A DNA stretch of 64,000 bases from Paenisporosarcina macmurdoensis (lineage in GTDB: Bacteria; Bacillota; Bacilli; Bacillales_A; Planococcaceae), in contig NZ_JBHSRI010000002.1 in assembly GCF_042658845.1 (NCBI RefSeq), forward strand, positions 1-64,000. The letters are read 5' to 3'. The position numbers were made by a program, and so were the translations under genes. Every line of letters begins with the position of its first letter. Position 1 is the first letter of the stretch. Positions 50,614-59,800 of this stretch are shown here, piece by piece. The notes below the pieces were generated by a model. The model was not told the DNA's origin. It saw nothing but the letters and a program-made list of their open reading frames with translations, and did no database searches.

Positions 50614-51683
50614 ATATTACATTCCGTTGGTACGGGAAAGATAATGATTCCGTATCATTAGAGCATATTAAACAAATACCTGGTGTAAAGGGAATTGTAT
50701 GGGGGCTGCATGATAAACCAGTTGGCGAAGTATGGGAAGTGGGAGAAATCCAATCTGAAGTGAAACACATACAATCTTATGGATTTCATACTGACGTGGT
50801 AGAAAGCGTTAATATCCATGAATCAATCAAACTTGGAAATGCAGAAGCTGCTTCGTACATAGAGAATTACAAGCAAACGATCCGAAACTTATCACAAGTT
50901 GGAGTAAAAGTCATTTGTTACAATTTCATGCCTGTTTTCGATTGGACTAGAACCGAAATGTATCATCCACTTGATGATGGTTCGACGGCTTTATTTTTTG
51001 AAAAGGCAAAAGTTGAGAACATGGATCCACAAAAATTGATTTCGATGGTTGCTGAATCATCTGAGTATACATTACCCGGTTGGGAACCAGAAAAACTGGA
51101 TCGCATTGCAGAACTTTTTGAAGAATATAAAGAAGTGGATACAGAACAATTGTGGCGTAATCTCGAAACATTCTTAACGGAAATATTACCAGTTGCAGAA
51201 GAGTGCAATATCAAGATGGCTATCCATCCGGATGATCCACCATGGTCCATTTTTGGCTTACCTCGAATTATGAATAAGGCGGAGAGCTATGAGCGGTTAT
51301 TAAAGATTTCCAATTCCCCATCAAATTGCCTTACTTTTTGCTCTGGATCGATGGGTGCTTCTCCAACAAATGATATGGTGGAAATTGCAGAGAAATACGC
51401 AGATCGTTCTCCATTTGCCCATATTCGAAACGTGAAAATTTTCGATAATGGCGATTTTGTGGAGACATCACATTACACGCAAGAAGGCTCAATTGATATC
51501 AAAAATGTAGTCAGAGCATTCCATCAACAAAATTACACAGGTTATGTACGACCAGATCATGGACGTCATATTTTCGGTGAAGTTTGTCGTCCTGGGTACG
51601 GCTTATACGACCGTGCACTTGGTGTCATGTACTTACTAGGTCTTTGGGATGCATATGAAAATGAAAAAGTGGGTGCTCAGTGA
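50610..51683 (+). CDS. uxuA: Mannonate dehydratase
   Basis: Dehydrates D-mannonate to 2-keto-3-deoxygluconate. The product has 357 residues, TIM-barrel UxuA family: FRWYGKDNDSVSLEHIKQIPG at the start, YNFMPVFDWTRTEM (about residues 109-122), IHPDDPPWSIFGLPRI (about 204-219), CSGSMGASPTNDM and RPDHGRHIFGE with the metal ligands His/Asp/Cys. AAAGGAG precedes ATG within kdgA. Its TGA overlaps the next ATG by one base (TGATG). Confidence 0.96.
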   Translation: MNITFRWYGKDNDSVSLEHIKQIPGVKGIVWGLHDKPVGEVWEVGEIQSEVKHIQSYGFHTDVVESVNIHESIKLGNAEAASYIENYKQTIRNLSQVGVKVICYNFMPVFDWTRTEMYHPLDDGSTALFFEKAKVENMDPQKLISMVAESSEYTLPGWEPEKLDRIAELFEEYKEVDTEQLWRNLETFLTEILPVAEECNIKMAIHPDDPPWSIFGLPRIMNKAESYERLLKISNSPSNCLTFCSGSMGASPTNDMVEIAEKYADRSPFAHIRNVKIFDNGDFVETSHYTQEGSIDIKNVVRAFHQQNYTGYVRPDHGRHIFGEVCRPGYGLYDRALGVMYLLGLWDAYENEKVGAQ

Positions 51684-52519
51684 TGATACCTTTACATCAA
51701 AATTTGAAAGGTAGAGTGGCTGTTGTCACTGGTGGGAGTGGAGTACTTTGCTCTACCATGTCGAAGGAACTTGCCCGCCAAGGTATGAAAGTTGCCATTC
51801 TAAATCGCACGAAAAGCACGGGCGAATTACTGGTCAAAGAAATTATTTCTACAGGTGGAATTGCTATTTCATTATCAGCAGACGTTCTAGATCGTAGTTC
51901 ATTAGAATTAGCAAAAGAAGTTATTTTGAATGAATTCGGCAGTATTGATCTATTGGTCAATGGAGCTGGAGGAAATCATCCCGATGCGATTACTGACTTT
52001 GAAGTTTTCGAATCTGGTCAACAAGGAAAGTCCTTTTTTGAAATGGATGAGAAAGGGTTCTTCCAAGTCTTTTCAGTCAACTTCACTGGAACTTTCCTAC
52101 CTAGTCAAGTGTTTGGGAGAGAATTATTGAAAAGCAACTCGCCAGCAATTATTAATTTGTCATCAATGAGTGCATATGCTCCGATGACGAAGGTACCTGC
52201 ATATAGCGCAGCAAAGGCTTCAATTAATAACTTTACTCAATGGATGGCAGTCCATTTTGCCGAAGCTGGTTTGCGTGTCAATGCGATTGCCCCTGGGTTC
52301 TTTTTGACAACACAGAATCGGGATTTATTATTGAATGAAGATGGTTCATACACGTTAAGGTCAAATAAGATTATCGCTGGTACACCAATGCGAAAATTTG
52401 GTGAACCGGAACAGTTGTTAGGAACGATGTTATTCTTGGCAGATGAATCTTATTCTTCTTTTGTTTCGGGTATAACTGTTCCCGTAGATGGCGGTTTTTT
52501 GGCCTATTCAGGAGTGTAA
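51683..52519 (+). CDS. uxuB: D-mannonate oxidoreductase (fructuronate reductase), SDR type
   Basis: Predicted NAD(P)H reduction of D-fructuronate to D-mannonate, the step before UxuA. The product has 278 residues, short-chain dehydrogenase: VAVVTGGSGVLCSTMSKELA (cofactor loop), NGAGGNHPDA, catalytic Ser in NLSSMSAYAP and YSAAKASINN with Tyr/Lys. NGAGGNHPDA is typical of the YjmF/UxuB-SDR group found beside uxuA in Bacillus, which differs from E. coli UxuB. ATG 51683 overlaps the uxuA stop. It is last in the operon. Confidence 0.9.
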   Translation: MIPLHQNLKGRVAVVTGGSGVLCSTMSKELARQGMKVAILNRTKSTGELLVKEIISTGGIAISLSADVLDRSSLELAKEVILNEFGSIDLLVNGAGGNHPDAITDFEVFESGQQGKSFFEMDEKGFFQVFSVNFTGTFLPSQVFGRELLKSNSPAIINLSSMSAYAPMTKVPAYSAAKASINNFTQWMAVHFAEAGLRVNAIAPGFFLTTQNRDLLLNEDGSYTLRSNKIIAGTPMRKFGEPEQLLGTMLFLADESYSSFVSGITVPVDGGFLAYSGV

Positions 52520-52553
52520 TAACCGTTTTAACTAGTAAATTAAATAGAAATGC

Positions 52554-52590
52554 AAAAGCAGCCGAAGTTGTATCTTCGGCTGCTTTTTAC
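52554..52590 (+). terminator. Terminator of the hexuronate operon (TTGTATC-loop family)
   Basis: AAAAGCAGCCGAA / TTCGGCTGCTTTT with loop GTTGTATC and a T-run. Confidence 0.92.
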
Positions 52591-52843
52591 ATTCGTTTCC
52601 ATGATAAAGAATGCTGAAAATTCATCGAATATATTGAGAATGGATTCGCACTGCTCTTCTCGATTCTATGAGCGACCATGTCACTTTTGATGTAAAAAGA
52701 GCTAATTTTGTGTTAGCTAAAGTTTATAATTTTCAATAAAGTTTAGGGAGGCTCTCTATCGGTAATACTATTATATAAATATAGTAGTGATGATTTTTAG
52801 TAATTCCAAGCGAGTCTTGGAAAAGAAATAGGAAGTGTACAGA
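52591..52843. other. Intergenic region before the SGNH hydrolase gene
   Basis: About 250 bp with no gene, repeat family or clear promoter identified. Confidence 0.4.
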
Positions 52844-53530
52844 TTGAAGAAGTTGAAGATTTTGTTCGTCCTATCTTTAGTGATTAACTTGTTGTTAATC
52901 GGAGTAGGAAGTTTTATCGTAAATAAACAAGGCGGGATGGCCGCTGTTAAATCATACTTTTCATCAGACCAATATACGGACTATTATCTTCATAAGAAGC
53001 GGTTATTCGAGTCTTTTGATTATGACAAAGTGGATAAAGTATTTCTTGGAGATAGCATCACGGATCATGGAGAGTTACAAACTTATTTCCCAGGTGAGGT
53101 CGTCGTGAATCGAGGAATTGTAGATGATGAAACGAAAGGTGTATTGAATCGAATCGATGAAGTGGTGAAGCGTAATCCAAAAGAAGTGTACATTTTGATT
53201 GGAATTAATGACATTGGTGAAGAAGTGGATTTGGACGTATACCAAAAGAATATGGAAAAAATCATTCAATCTTTTGATACTAAGAAAACCAAAGTGATTG
53301 TACAGTCCATTCTACCTGTTAATAATAAAGAGTTTCGAAATACGATTTCTAATGACACAGTTGATCAATTCAATGAGGCTCTTCAAAAGCTGGCCGAGGA
53401 AAATGGTGTACAGTATGTAAATTTGAATCAACATTTTGAAACTGCTGACGGTCAATTAAAAAAAGAGTTCACAGTTGACGGAGTTCACTTAAGTGATGAA
53501 GGCTATGATATGTGGATGGAGAATCTATAA
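52844..53530 (+). CDS. SGNH/GDSL-family hydrolase, membrane-anchored
   Basis: A 228-residue esterase-like protein. One N-terminal hydrophobic helix (LKILFVLSLVINLLLIGVGSF) acts as signal anchor, so the enzyme faces outward. Block I is KVFLGDSITDHGEL (Ser nucleophile, about residue 70), block III IGINDIGEE (Asn), and block V FTVDGVHLSDEGY (Asp/His). All SGNH residues are present. TTG 52844 has AGGAAG nine bases upstream; GTG 52835 is the alternative. Likely substrates are acylated wall glycans or lipids; not determinable here. Monocistronic. Confidence 0.87.
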   Translation: MKKLKILFVLSLVINLLLIGVGSFIVNKQGGMAAVKSYFSSDQYTDYYLHKKRLFESFDYDKVDKVFLGDSITDHGELQTYFPGEVVVNRGIVDDETKGVLNRIDEVVKRNPKEVYILIGINDIGEEVDLDVYQKNMEKIIQSFDTKKTKVIVQSILPVNNKEFRNTISNDTVDQFNEALQKLAEENGVQYVNLNQHFETADGQLKKEFTVDGVHLSDEGYDMWMENL

Positions 53531-53535
53531 GGAAT

Positions 53536-53565
53536 TAACCAGTGGCAATGATGCTGCTGGTTTTT
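53536..53565 (+). terminator. Terminator of the SGNH hydrolase gene
   Basis: AACCAG(TGGC) / (GCTG)CTGGTT with an AATGAT loop and six T residues. Confidence 0.8.
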
Positions 53566-53695
53566 TGTGTTTTCATTATTTAGAACGAATCATCCAAGTT
53601 TTGAAATTGACGGAAATTTCTTACTTATTGAACTGAAATAGATTAAGATAATAGTTACTTAGTTTATTCTCGCGAGTTTAGGAAGGAGAATCTAG

Positions 53696-54997
53696 ATGGA
53701 TGAGGCTTTTATATATGTAGAGGGCAGTGAAATTATCATAAATACACGTGCACTACAAGTTGCTAATTCTCGAAAAGAAGAACCTTTTTTAATTAATGAG
53801 CAAAAAATTTCGATAGATAAAGTTGATTTAGGTAGCGACTTCATAAAATACATTCCTTGTTCAACAAATAAATTGGTGTACAGGGTTACAATTGAAAATT
53901 TTAAAGTAAATAGTGACCTTTCCTTTCAGTTAATATGTGGCGAAGATGAATACTTTTTTGCCATACAAGATGATTTTCTCCAGTTGCTGGACGATGAAAT
54001 TGTAAATCTGGCAGAGTTGTTAAATCAATATTCTCCGAGAATCGAAATCCTTGGTCATTCCACTAAGGAGAATGAGGTTGAGGCGAAGATCACCAAGCAA
54101 CAGATGGATTCTTTGTTATTTCAAGCAATTGCAGAAAATCAAAGTCTATCCACTACTGCCGTTGAAAATCAACAAAGTTTTTATATTGTGTTAAATAAGT
54201 TTAGTAAGAAACCGAGCGAGCTCGGTCTTTTTAAGTTACTACCAGATGGCAAGTCTTCATTTCGAAAAGTAAAAGCGTCTGAAGAGAGTGGGCAGCTCGA
54301 TAGCGAAAAGCCAATTGCTATAATAGTTCACGGGTTAGTATCCAGTATTAATGATTCCTACTTTGGTTTGTTTGAGTATCTTCAAAAAGGGCATGAAGTT
54401 TATGGGTTTGAGTACCTTACTGTCGATGAGAAGATAAGTGATAGCGGAGAATTATTAGCAAGAGAATTAGCTCTGTTGAAGAAAAAGTATCCCGGTAAAG
54501 AAATATTGATGTTTTCACATAGTATGGGTGGATTAGTAAGTCGTTCGGCAAAAAGTACACATGGAGCACCTATAGATAAATTAGTAATGGCTGGCACTCC
54601 TAATAATGGGTCTATCTTAATGAGCATACCGATTTTGGCGAGATTATGTTTAGTCGTAAATGGAGCATTTGGGAATGGTCGGATTTCAATAAAAAGTGAA
54701 GATTTTTGGAGTTTGATGAGATTAAAAAAATTAAGAGGATTCGAAGATCTTGCGAATGAATCCGGTTTTGTTACGGAGCTAAATTCCACTGATACTTTAG
54801 ATTCGAATAAGAAGTATTTTGCTATAACAGGAAAGTACTTGGGTCTTTCACATGATTTTTTAGTTGATGTTGATAATATGATTACCATTAACGAAATAAA
54901 AATGCCGCACATTTCCACGGATTGGAATCATTTTAATTACTTTGAAGGAGAGGCAATAGAGAATTATCTAGGACAAGCTATTGGCTATTTAAAGTAA
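53696..54997 (+). CDS. Alpha/beta-hydrolase with unrecognised N-terminal domain
   Basis: A 433-residue protein without signal peptide. Residues 200-433 form a lipase/PGAP1-like alpha/beta-hydrolase: oxyanion segment AIIVHGLVSS, nucleophile elbow FSHSMGGLVSR (Ser about residue 278), MAGTPNNGS typical of triacylglycerol-lipase-like families, and a C-terminal DWNHFNYF with the presumed catalytic His. Residues 1-190 are strand-rich (EGSEIIINTRALQV, RVTIENFKVNSDLSFQLICG) and not recognised. Such fusions occur near toxin/effector genes, but no secretion signal is seen. Ribosome binding site GGAAGGAG. Confidence 0.8.
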   Translation: MDEAFIYVEGSEIIINTRALQVANSRKEEPFLINEQKISIDKVDLGSDFIKYIPCSTNKLVYRVTIENFKVNSDLSFQLICGEDEYFFAIQDDFLQLLDDEIVNLAELLNQYSPRIEILGHSTKENEVEAKITKQQMDSLLFQAIAENQSLSTTAVENQQSFYIVLNKFSKKPSELGLFKLLPDGKSSFRKVKASEESGQLDSEKPIAIIVHGLVSSINDSYFGLFEYLQKGHEVYGFEYLTVDEKISDSGELLARELALLKKKYPGKEILMFSHSMGGLVSRSAKSTHGAPIDKLVMAGTPNNGSILMSIPILARLCLVVNGAFGNGRISIKSEDFWSLMRLKKLRGFEDLANESGFVTELNSTDTLDSNKKYFAITGKYLGLSHDFLVDVDNMITINEIKMPHISTDWNHFNYFEGEAIENYLGQAIGYLK

Positions 54998-55030
54998 GAA
55001 TTAATTAATTCTGTCGATTTCCGTTACGGG

Positions 55031-55142
55031 CGGACGCTTTCCGCGGGCATGGCCTCAGCCTCCTCGACGAGCAAGCTCGCCTGCGGGGTCTTCAGCTCAT
55101 GCTATTCCCGCTGGAGTCGCCGCCCTACACTCCAATCAAATT
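55031..55142 (-). repeat. GC-rich ~130-bp dispersed element, copy 2
   Basis: Reverse-complement match to 28541-28669: GTCCGCCCGTAACGGAAATC, GGCATGGCCTCAGCCTCCTC and CTATTCCCGCTGGAGTCGCC are all recognisable. Flanks past 55142 (GCGGAATTCTAAACAAATTC) also match those of copy 3. Confidence 0.88.
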
Positions 55143-55410
55143 AGCGGAATTCTAAACAAATTCACAAGAATACACTTCAAATTCAGGAGCACATAATTTT
55201 GATGCCGATGCCCTTACTATCTAATACTATTAAAGACTATGTTCAAGATTGTAATAGATAACGAATTACATATGAAATAGTGCATTTGAGACTAAGGGAA
55301 ATGTATGGCAATCGAAAGTTAGTTATAACTTAACTTACACTTTAATGAAAAACGGGATCGGTCCCTTATTCAATACAATTTACTTGATATTGAAGAAAAT
55401 TCAAAAGAGT

Positions 55411-55517
55411 ACATTTGCGCCTAGCATGCCGCAAGAGCGTGAAGAATGAGACCCACAAGTATGTGGTTTTCATACTTGTTGGCTCATGCGGAACGTGCGG
55501 CCAGCACAAATGTACGC
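55411..55517. repeat. Large imperfect inverted repeat, ~107 bp
   Basis: GTACATTTGCGCC at the left pairs with GCACAAATGTAC at the right. Internal CCGCA/TGCGG, ATGAG/CTCAT and ACAAGTATG/CATACTTGT segments pair in register around a TGGTTTT loop. It could form a long hairpin RNA or be a small mobile-element remnant. Confidence 0.75.
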
Positions 55518-55557
55518 TACACATCAGTGTAGTTTAAAGAACCAAATAAAAAGCAAC

Positions 55558-55591
55558 AAGCGACCGAATGTGGATCTTTCGGTCGCTTAAT
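55558..55591. terminator. TTCGG-type hairpin
   Basis: AAGCGACCGAA / TTTCGGTCGCTT with loop TGTGGATC. It lies just after the stop codon of the minus-strand 48-aa gene, and could also end upstream plus-strand transcription. Confidence 0.75.
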
Positions 55592-55596
55592 TTCTA

Positions 55597-55743
55597 TTAT
55601 AAATGCTCATGCTTATTTTCAAGGGGATCCACAGTATATGCATCCTTTGAATGTAGAGCAGACGTCAGGAAAAATACAAAGGTTCCGAACAGTATTCCCA
55701 AGCACATAACCAGTCCAAGAGTGACAGTTAAATAGTGTGACAT
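55597..55743 (-). CDS. Small membrane protein, 48 aa
   Basis: A 48-codon frame with a near-perfect ribosome binding site (AAGGAGGCGG) before ATG. MSHYLTVTLGLVMCLGILFG continues into one transmembrane helix (about residues 5-29). A short cytoplasmic-like tail follows, AYTVDPLENKHEHL. The helix plus xxYTVDPLE tail recalls the YtzI-type small membrane proteins of Bacillus; that link is weak. Terminator-type hairpin directly after the stop. The gene is small but well supported by its signals. Confidence 0.65.
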   Translation of the reverse strand: MSHYLTVTLGLVMCLGILFGTFVFFLTSALHSKDAYTVDPLENKHEHL

Positions 55744-55856
55744 ATGTACCGCCTCCTTTTTGAAGTATATGCGAGGGGACGGCTCATAATTTATAAAAGG
55801 TTAGCTGACATATGTGAGTGAAATGGAAAAAACACTCAATATATCAACTAACCTTT

Positions 55857-56111
55857 TTATTCGTTGCTTAACCTACTTCTGCAAAGATGCAGAAGTGCGA
55901 TCAATTGTCTATCTTTTGTAAAAAGGACTTGATCGCACTTCCAAACATCTTTGAAAACATGTGCAATGACTTCTTCAGCATGACGTTCGTCTTGAAGATT
56001 GCCATAGATGATGTTCCATAACCATAGATTGTGATTGTCGTACATGCATTCAAGTGCTTCTTTTCTTTGGGAAATTGAATATTCATGGTGTTGACTCACT
56101 CTTGCGTTCAC
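55857..56111 (-). CDS. Sigma-70 region-2-like miniprotein
   Basis: An 84-residue protein starting at GTG 56111 (GTG 56099 possible). EALECMYDNHNLWLWNIIYG, DERHAEEVIAHVFKDVWKC and LIALLHLCRSRLSNE reproduce the pattern of ECF sigma region 2 (YxxYxxxLxxxAxxxxxDxxxAEEVxQEVFxxxW...ARNR). There is no region 4. It may be a stand-alone co-sigma like RsoA (YvrHa) of B. subtilis or a truncated ECF factor. No region-4 partner or anti-sigma gene is adjacent. It lies 113 bp upstream of the 48-aa membrane protein on the same strand. Confidence 0.6.
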   Translation of the reverse strand: MNARVSQHHEYSISQRKEALECMYDNHNLWLWNIIYGNLQDERHAEEVIAHVFKDVWKCDQVLFTKDRQLIALLHLCRSRLSNE

Positions 56112-56272
56112 ACTCCAATACCTTAAAAGAAAGCTTCCATTTTTATAGAATACGAATGCGAGCAGAATTTAGATTAGTAATCAGCGAAATTTGTCGAAAA
56201 GAATGTAAAACGTGATGTTATTCACATGACCTACTTATGACTGTAAAAGCAACTTATTGGAATTGGGCGAAT

Positions 56273-56580
56273 GGGAAAATAGCGTGGTTGAATAGGAATA
56301 AATGGCGTATGAAAAGGAATAAACACTTTGTAAAAGGGAATAAAACAGTAACGAGTGGGAACAAACCATAAAAATTCTCCACACCAGCAGGAGCGAAGCG
56401 AAAACGAACAAATTAGCCCCCACTCACTTTGTTCGGGGGTGTTTTTGTGGAATAAAATGGGTGAAAGGGAATAAACACAGAATGAAAGGGAGTAAAGTGG
56501 TCGCGAAAGGGAATAAATACATCGCGAAAGGGAATAAAACAGTCACGAGAGGGATTAAATCAAATTGAAAGGGAATAAAC
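56273..56580. repeat. 21-bp-period array, family 4 (GGGAATAAA)
   Basis: Words start at 56273, 56294, 56315, 56336 and 56357 (four exact 21-bp steps). After an 80-bp interruption they continue at 56448, 56467, 56488, 56509, 56530, 56551 and 56571 (steps 19, 21, 21, 21, 21, 20). The unit is about GGGAATAAA-nnnn-tcgCGAAA. The interruption holds GAACAAA/TTTGTTC and CCCCC/GGGGG alternative pairings with a TTTTT run. Confidence 0.9.
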
Positions 56581-56702
56581 AACATACTCTACCTACAAAC
56601 CCCGAACCCAATCCCAATCACATTTTTCCACGCGCAAATGCACTATTTTATTTGTTCTTCACTATGAACTGCATTATCTAAAATGTTAAAAGATAAAGAA
56701 CA

Positions 56703-56736
56703 CAAAAAGCTGCCGAAATTGTATCTTCGGCAGCAA
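56703..56736 (-). terminator. Terminator of the GH94 gene (TTGTATC-loop family)
   Basis: On the minus strand GCTGCCGAA / TTCGGCAGC with loop GATACAAT, followed by TTTTTG. It ends the GH3-GH94 operon. Confidence 0.85.
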
Positions 56737-56819
56737 TTCTTGATTTCATATGCATCTTTTCAATCATATCGCTATGAATCAGCAGGCTGTCACCCATAGC
56801 GATATTTAAATCAAACGCA

Positions 56820-59800
56820 TTAAACCCAAACTTCAATAAGGTTTTGTCCATCCGTTAATACTCTATTTAAATCATCTTTCGCAATCTTCACGCCACCTTG
56901 ACGATAACGGTTTTGAAGACGCTCATAAGCTACTTCTTTTCCATTAATAGCTAAAGCACTTTGTTGACCAGAAAGATGATAACGAATGGTTACTGGTTTG
57001 CCATAAACAACAAATGAACATTCCAAACCATCTAAAGAAGCAGGGAGGACTGGATCAATTTCTAAATGTTCGGCTTGCTGGCGAATGCCAAGTCCATTTG
57101 AAATTAATTGGTTCATGTAAATTCCGGGTCCACTTGAATAAATGCGCCATCCACCTTTTACAGAAACTTGTCCGGTTCTTAACTCGCTGAAGCGTTCTTG
57201 TGCTTCATAGCGGGTTTTGAAGTTGCCGTCTGAACTGCTAAAGTATGCATTGCTTTGTCGTTTTTCAGCATTCGATACGACTTTCGTAATGCCGATTGGA
57301 TTGATGGTTTCAAGACCTTTCCATACTTCTTCTTTACGCCCAAGTTTCGCCATAGCTTCCACAAAACGAATATGAGCATGTACATATTGAAGGCCAATTT
57401 CACGTCCGAAGTTGGACGCTTGTTCTGCACGCTTAAAGTGTTTACTTACACCGCCATCGTAATTTGCAGGTCGATTCATCAATCGAACGCCATCTGGGCA
57501 GTAGAAATGTTCTTTTATTAAAGCTTCATGACTAGCTGCTTCTTCAGGCGTCAATAGTTCACTGATCATGCCTCGTGTCATCGGCAATAAACGATAGGTA
57601 ATGCCTGTCTTACTATCACTTGGGTGAACCATGTTCTCTGGGTTTTCAAGGTCTTCAAAGTAAAGGAAACCTGGAATGACGCCGGTGTTCAGCATATAGG
57701 TTTTAAAATCTTTTTCAATGCCAGCCGCTAAGCTCATTAATTCATGTGATTCCTGTGGATTCACAGTTTGTAAGCTTGTAGCAAGATTACGAATGGTTTG
57801 GAAGGTAAGGGCAACTGTCCAGCTACTCACCATATATTGTTTAAGTTTTGGGTTGGCTGGTTGCAGTGTATCATCCCAATCCCCATCTCCATACGAAGAA
57901 AGATGTGTGTCATGTAAGAAGTTATCTTTGATTGATTTAATTTGTTTTCTTATATGGTCCATCAGTGTTGCAGATGCTGTAAATGAAAAATCAGAGCGAT
58001 CCGTATAAGGAATGGTCATGTCCAAAATCTCATAGTCATGCGTTGCAGTCAGATAATCGGCTACAACTTTAAGTGGCCACACAATTACGTCGCCGTGGCT
58101 ATGATCTTGTTGGATTTTTTGATATTCGTCAAACATGAACCATTGTGGCCATTCGCCAGTATCTTCATATTGATGAGCGTACAGTGTTTTGATAATGTCT
58201 TTTACGCCGTCGTATTGATGAGTTGCAAGGAAATATTCGGTAGGTCCCTGACAAACATCTCTCGTTCCCCAAGCAGCTCCGCCATATTGTTCAAGACCGT
58301 GTGGAACGGAATAGTGAACAAGCATATTGTGTGTGTACCACCAAGCAATCGCGTTTACTTTTTCCACAGATTCTTGATTTTCAGGGAGTGACAAAGCAAA
58401 GCCATTCATCACACCTTTGTAATACGTTTGATATCGCGATTTTTCCATGTCAAAATCAAGTGGTGAGACATTGCCGAATTCACCCACTAATGAACCTTCC
58501 ATGGTTAAGGTCCAATCGCTCGAATTGGTGATTTCTAAAGAAACGAGTGAAGCTTCTTTTAATTTCGCTACTTTCATCGTAGATCCATTCAGCATAAATC
58601 GATAGGCAAGTTCAGGATGTACATGGGCACTGTCAGAATTTGCATCTGCTGTGACAATAAATGAATGATCGTCTTCAATCTCTAAGTGGAATGGAACGTC
58701 ATATTCATTGTTATTCATCGTAATTTGATTCGTCACCATAAAGTCATACGATTTATTTTTCGATGAAGAAACATGTAAAGTTACCGCTTTTTTATCGACC
58801 ACTGTAAAGTTCGTAATGGTTAGTTCGTCATCAGCGAGTTTATAAATCCAACGAGCATAATTGAACCCTAGTTCGTAAACGGCTGGCATTGTTAATAATT
58901 GATACCTGCCATCGAGTTTCACATAAATTCGTTGACCAGATGTCTTCATGATATTTAACGGATTGCGGACATTTGATAATAGCTTGTTCATGGATGTGTT
59001 TCCTAAAACGAGCTGGGCATTAAACACCCCAGGCATATAAGAAGTGGAAGTGATGACAGGTTCACCTAGTTGATGATTTTCACCACTCATCACAATATGG
59101 CCATGTGAACGTTCTAATTGAAGTTCTTTTTCTTTCAAAACAATATGTTCATACGTTGGCGTAAAGAAAGATAATAGTGAATCGCCATCCCATTCTTCTA
59201 ATACTTTCTGTGGATAGCGTGCATCCACTTCAGCTGAAGTCATAGCCGAAGATGAGATCGTTCTTGCTGCTGAAAAAGCTAAATTGTGAAGCGAATCAAT
59301 CGTATTAAATGAAAGCTCCTCTTTATCTAAGTTAGCCCAAGCTTGATGGATTTCTTGTTTGAACAAAGGGTTCTTCACCGCGTCTGGATGATTGCTAGCA
59401 ACAGCGCCGTAGAAAACAAATGAAGTCTTTCCGCGTAGCTGCATTTTTTCACTTTGTAGAGCTGTATAGGCAAATTCATATTGGTACGTTTCATTAGCTA
59501 AAGCAGATTTCGTTAACGCTTCTGGAATATCGGTTCCTTTGTAACTTAACCCGAAAAATTGAAAGCCATCAGTAGAATAGCCGATATTTTTTCCTAAAGA
59601 TCCTTGTTGAAGGTAAGGGAAGTCATCACCTTGTTGTTGATTTTGTCTCGTGCACACAGTAAAACCAGTCGAGTCATCTTCAAATACAGCGTGATCTAAG
59701 TACTGAGCGGTATACGCTTCATTTGAACGCAGCGCATTTGGATGAGCTAGACCAACATCTTGTCCATACATAAGGTCCACTTCAAGTTCGTTCCCATCTA

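Noticed and set aside
54400..54918. 172-aa minus-strand frame
   Set aside because: Antisense to the alpha/beta-hydrolase; no ribosome binding site or family.
56235..56423. 62-aa minus-strand frame with YSF-type repeats
   Set aside because: Translation of the GGGAATAAA array.
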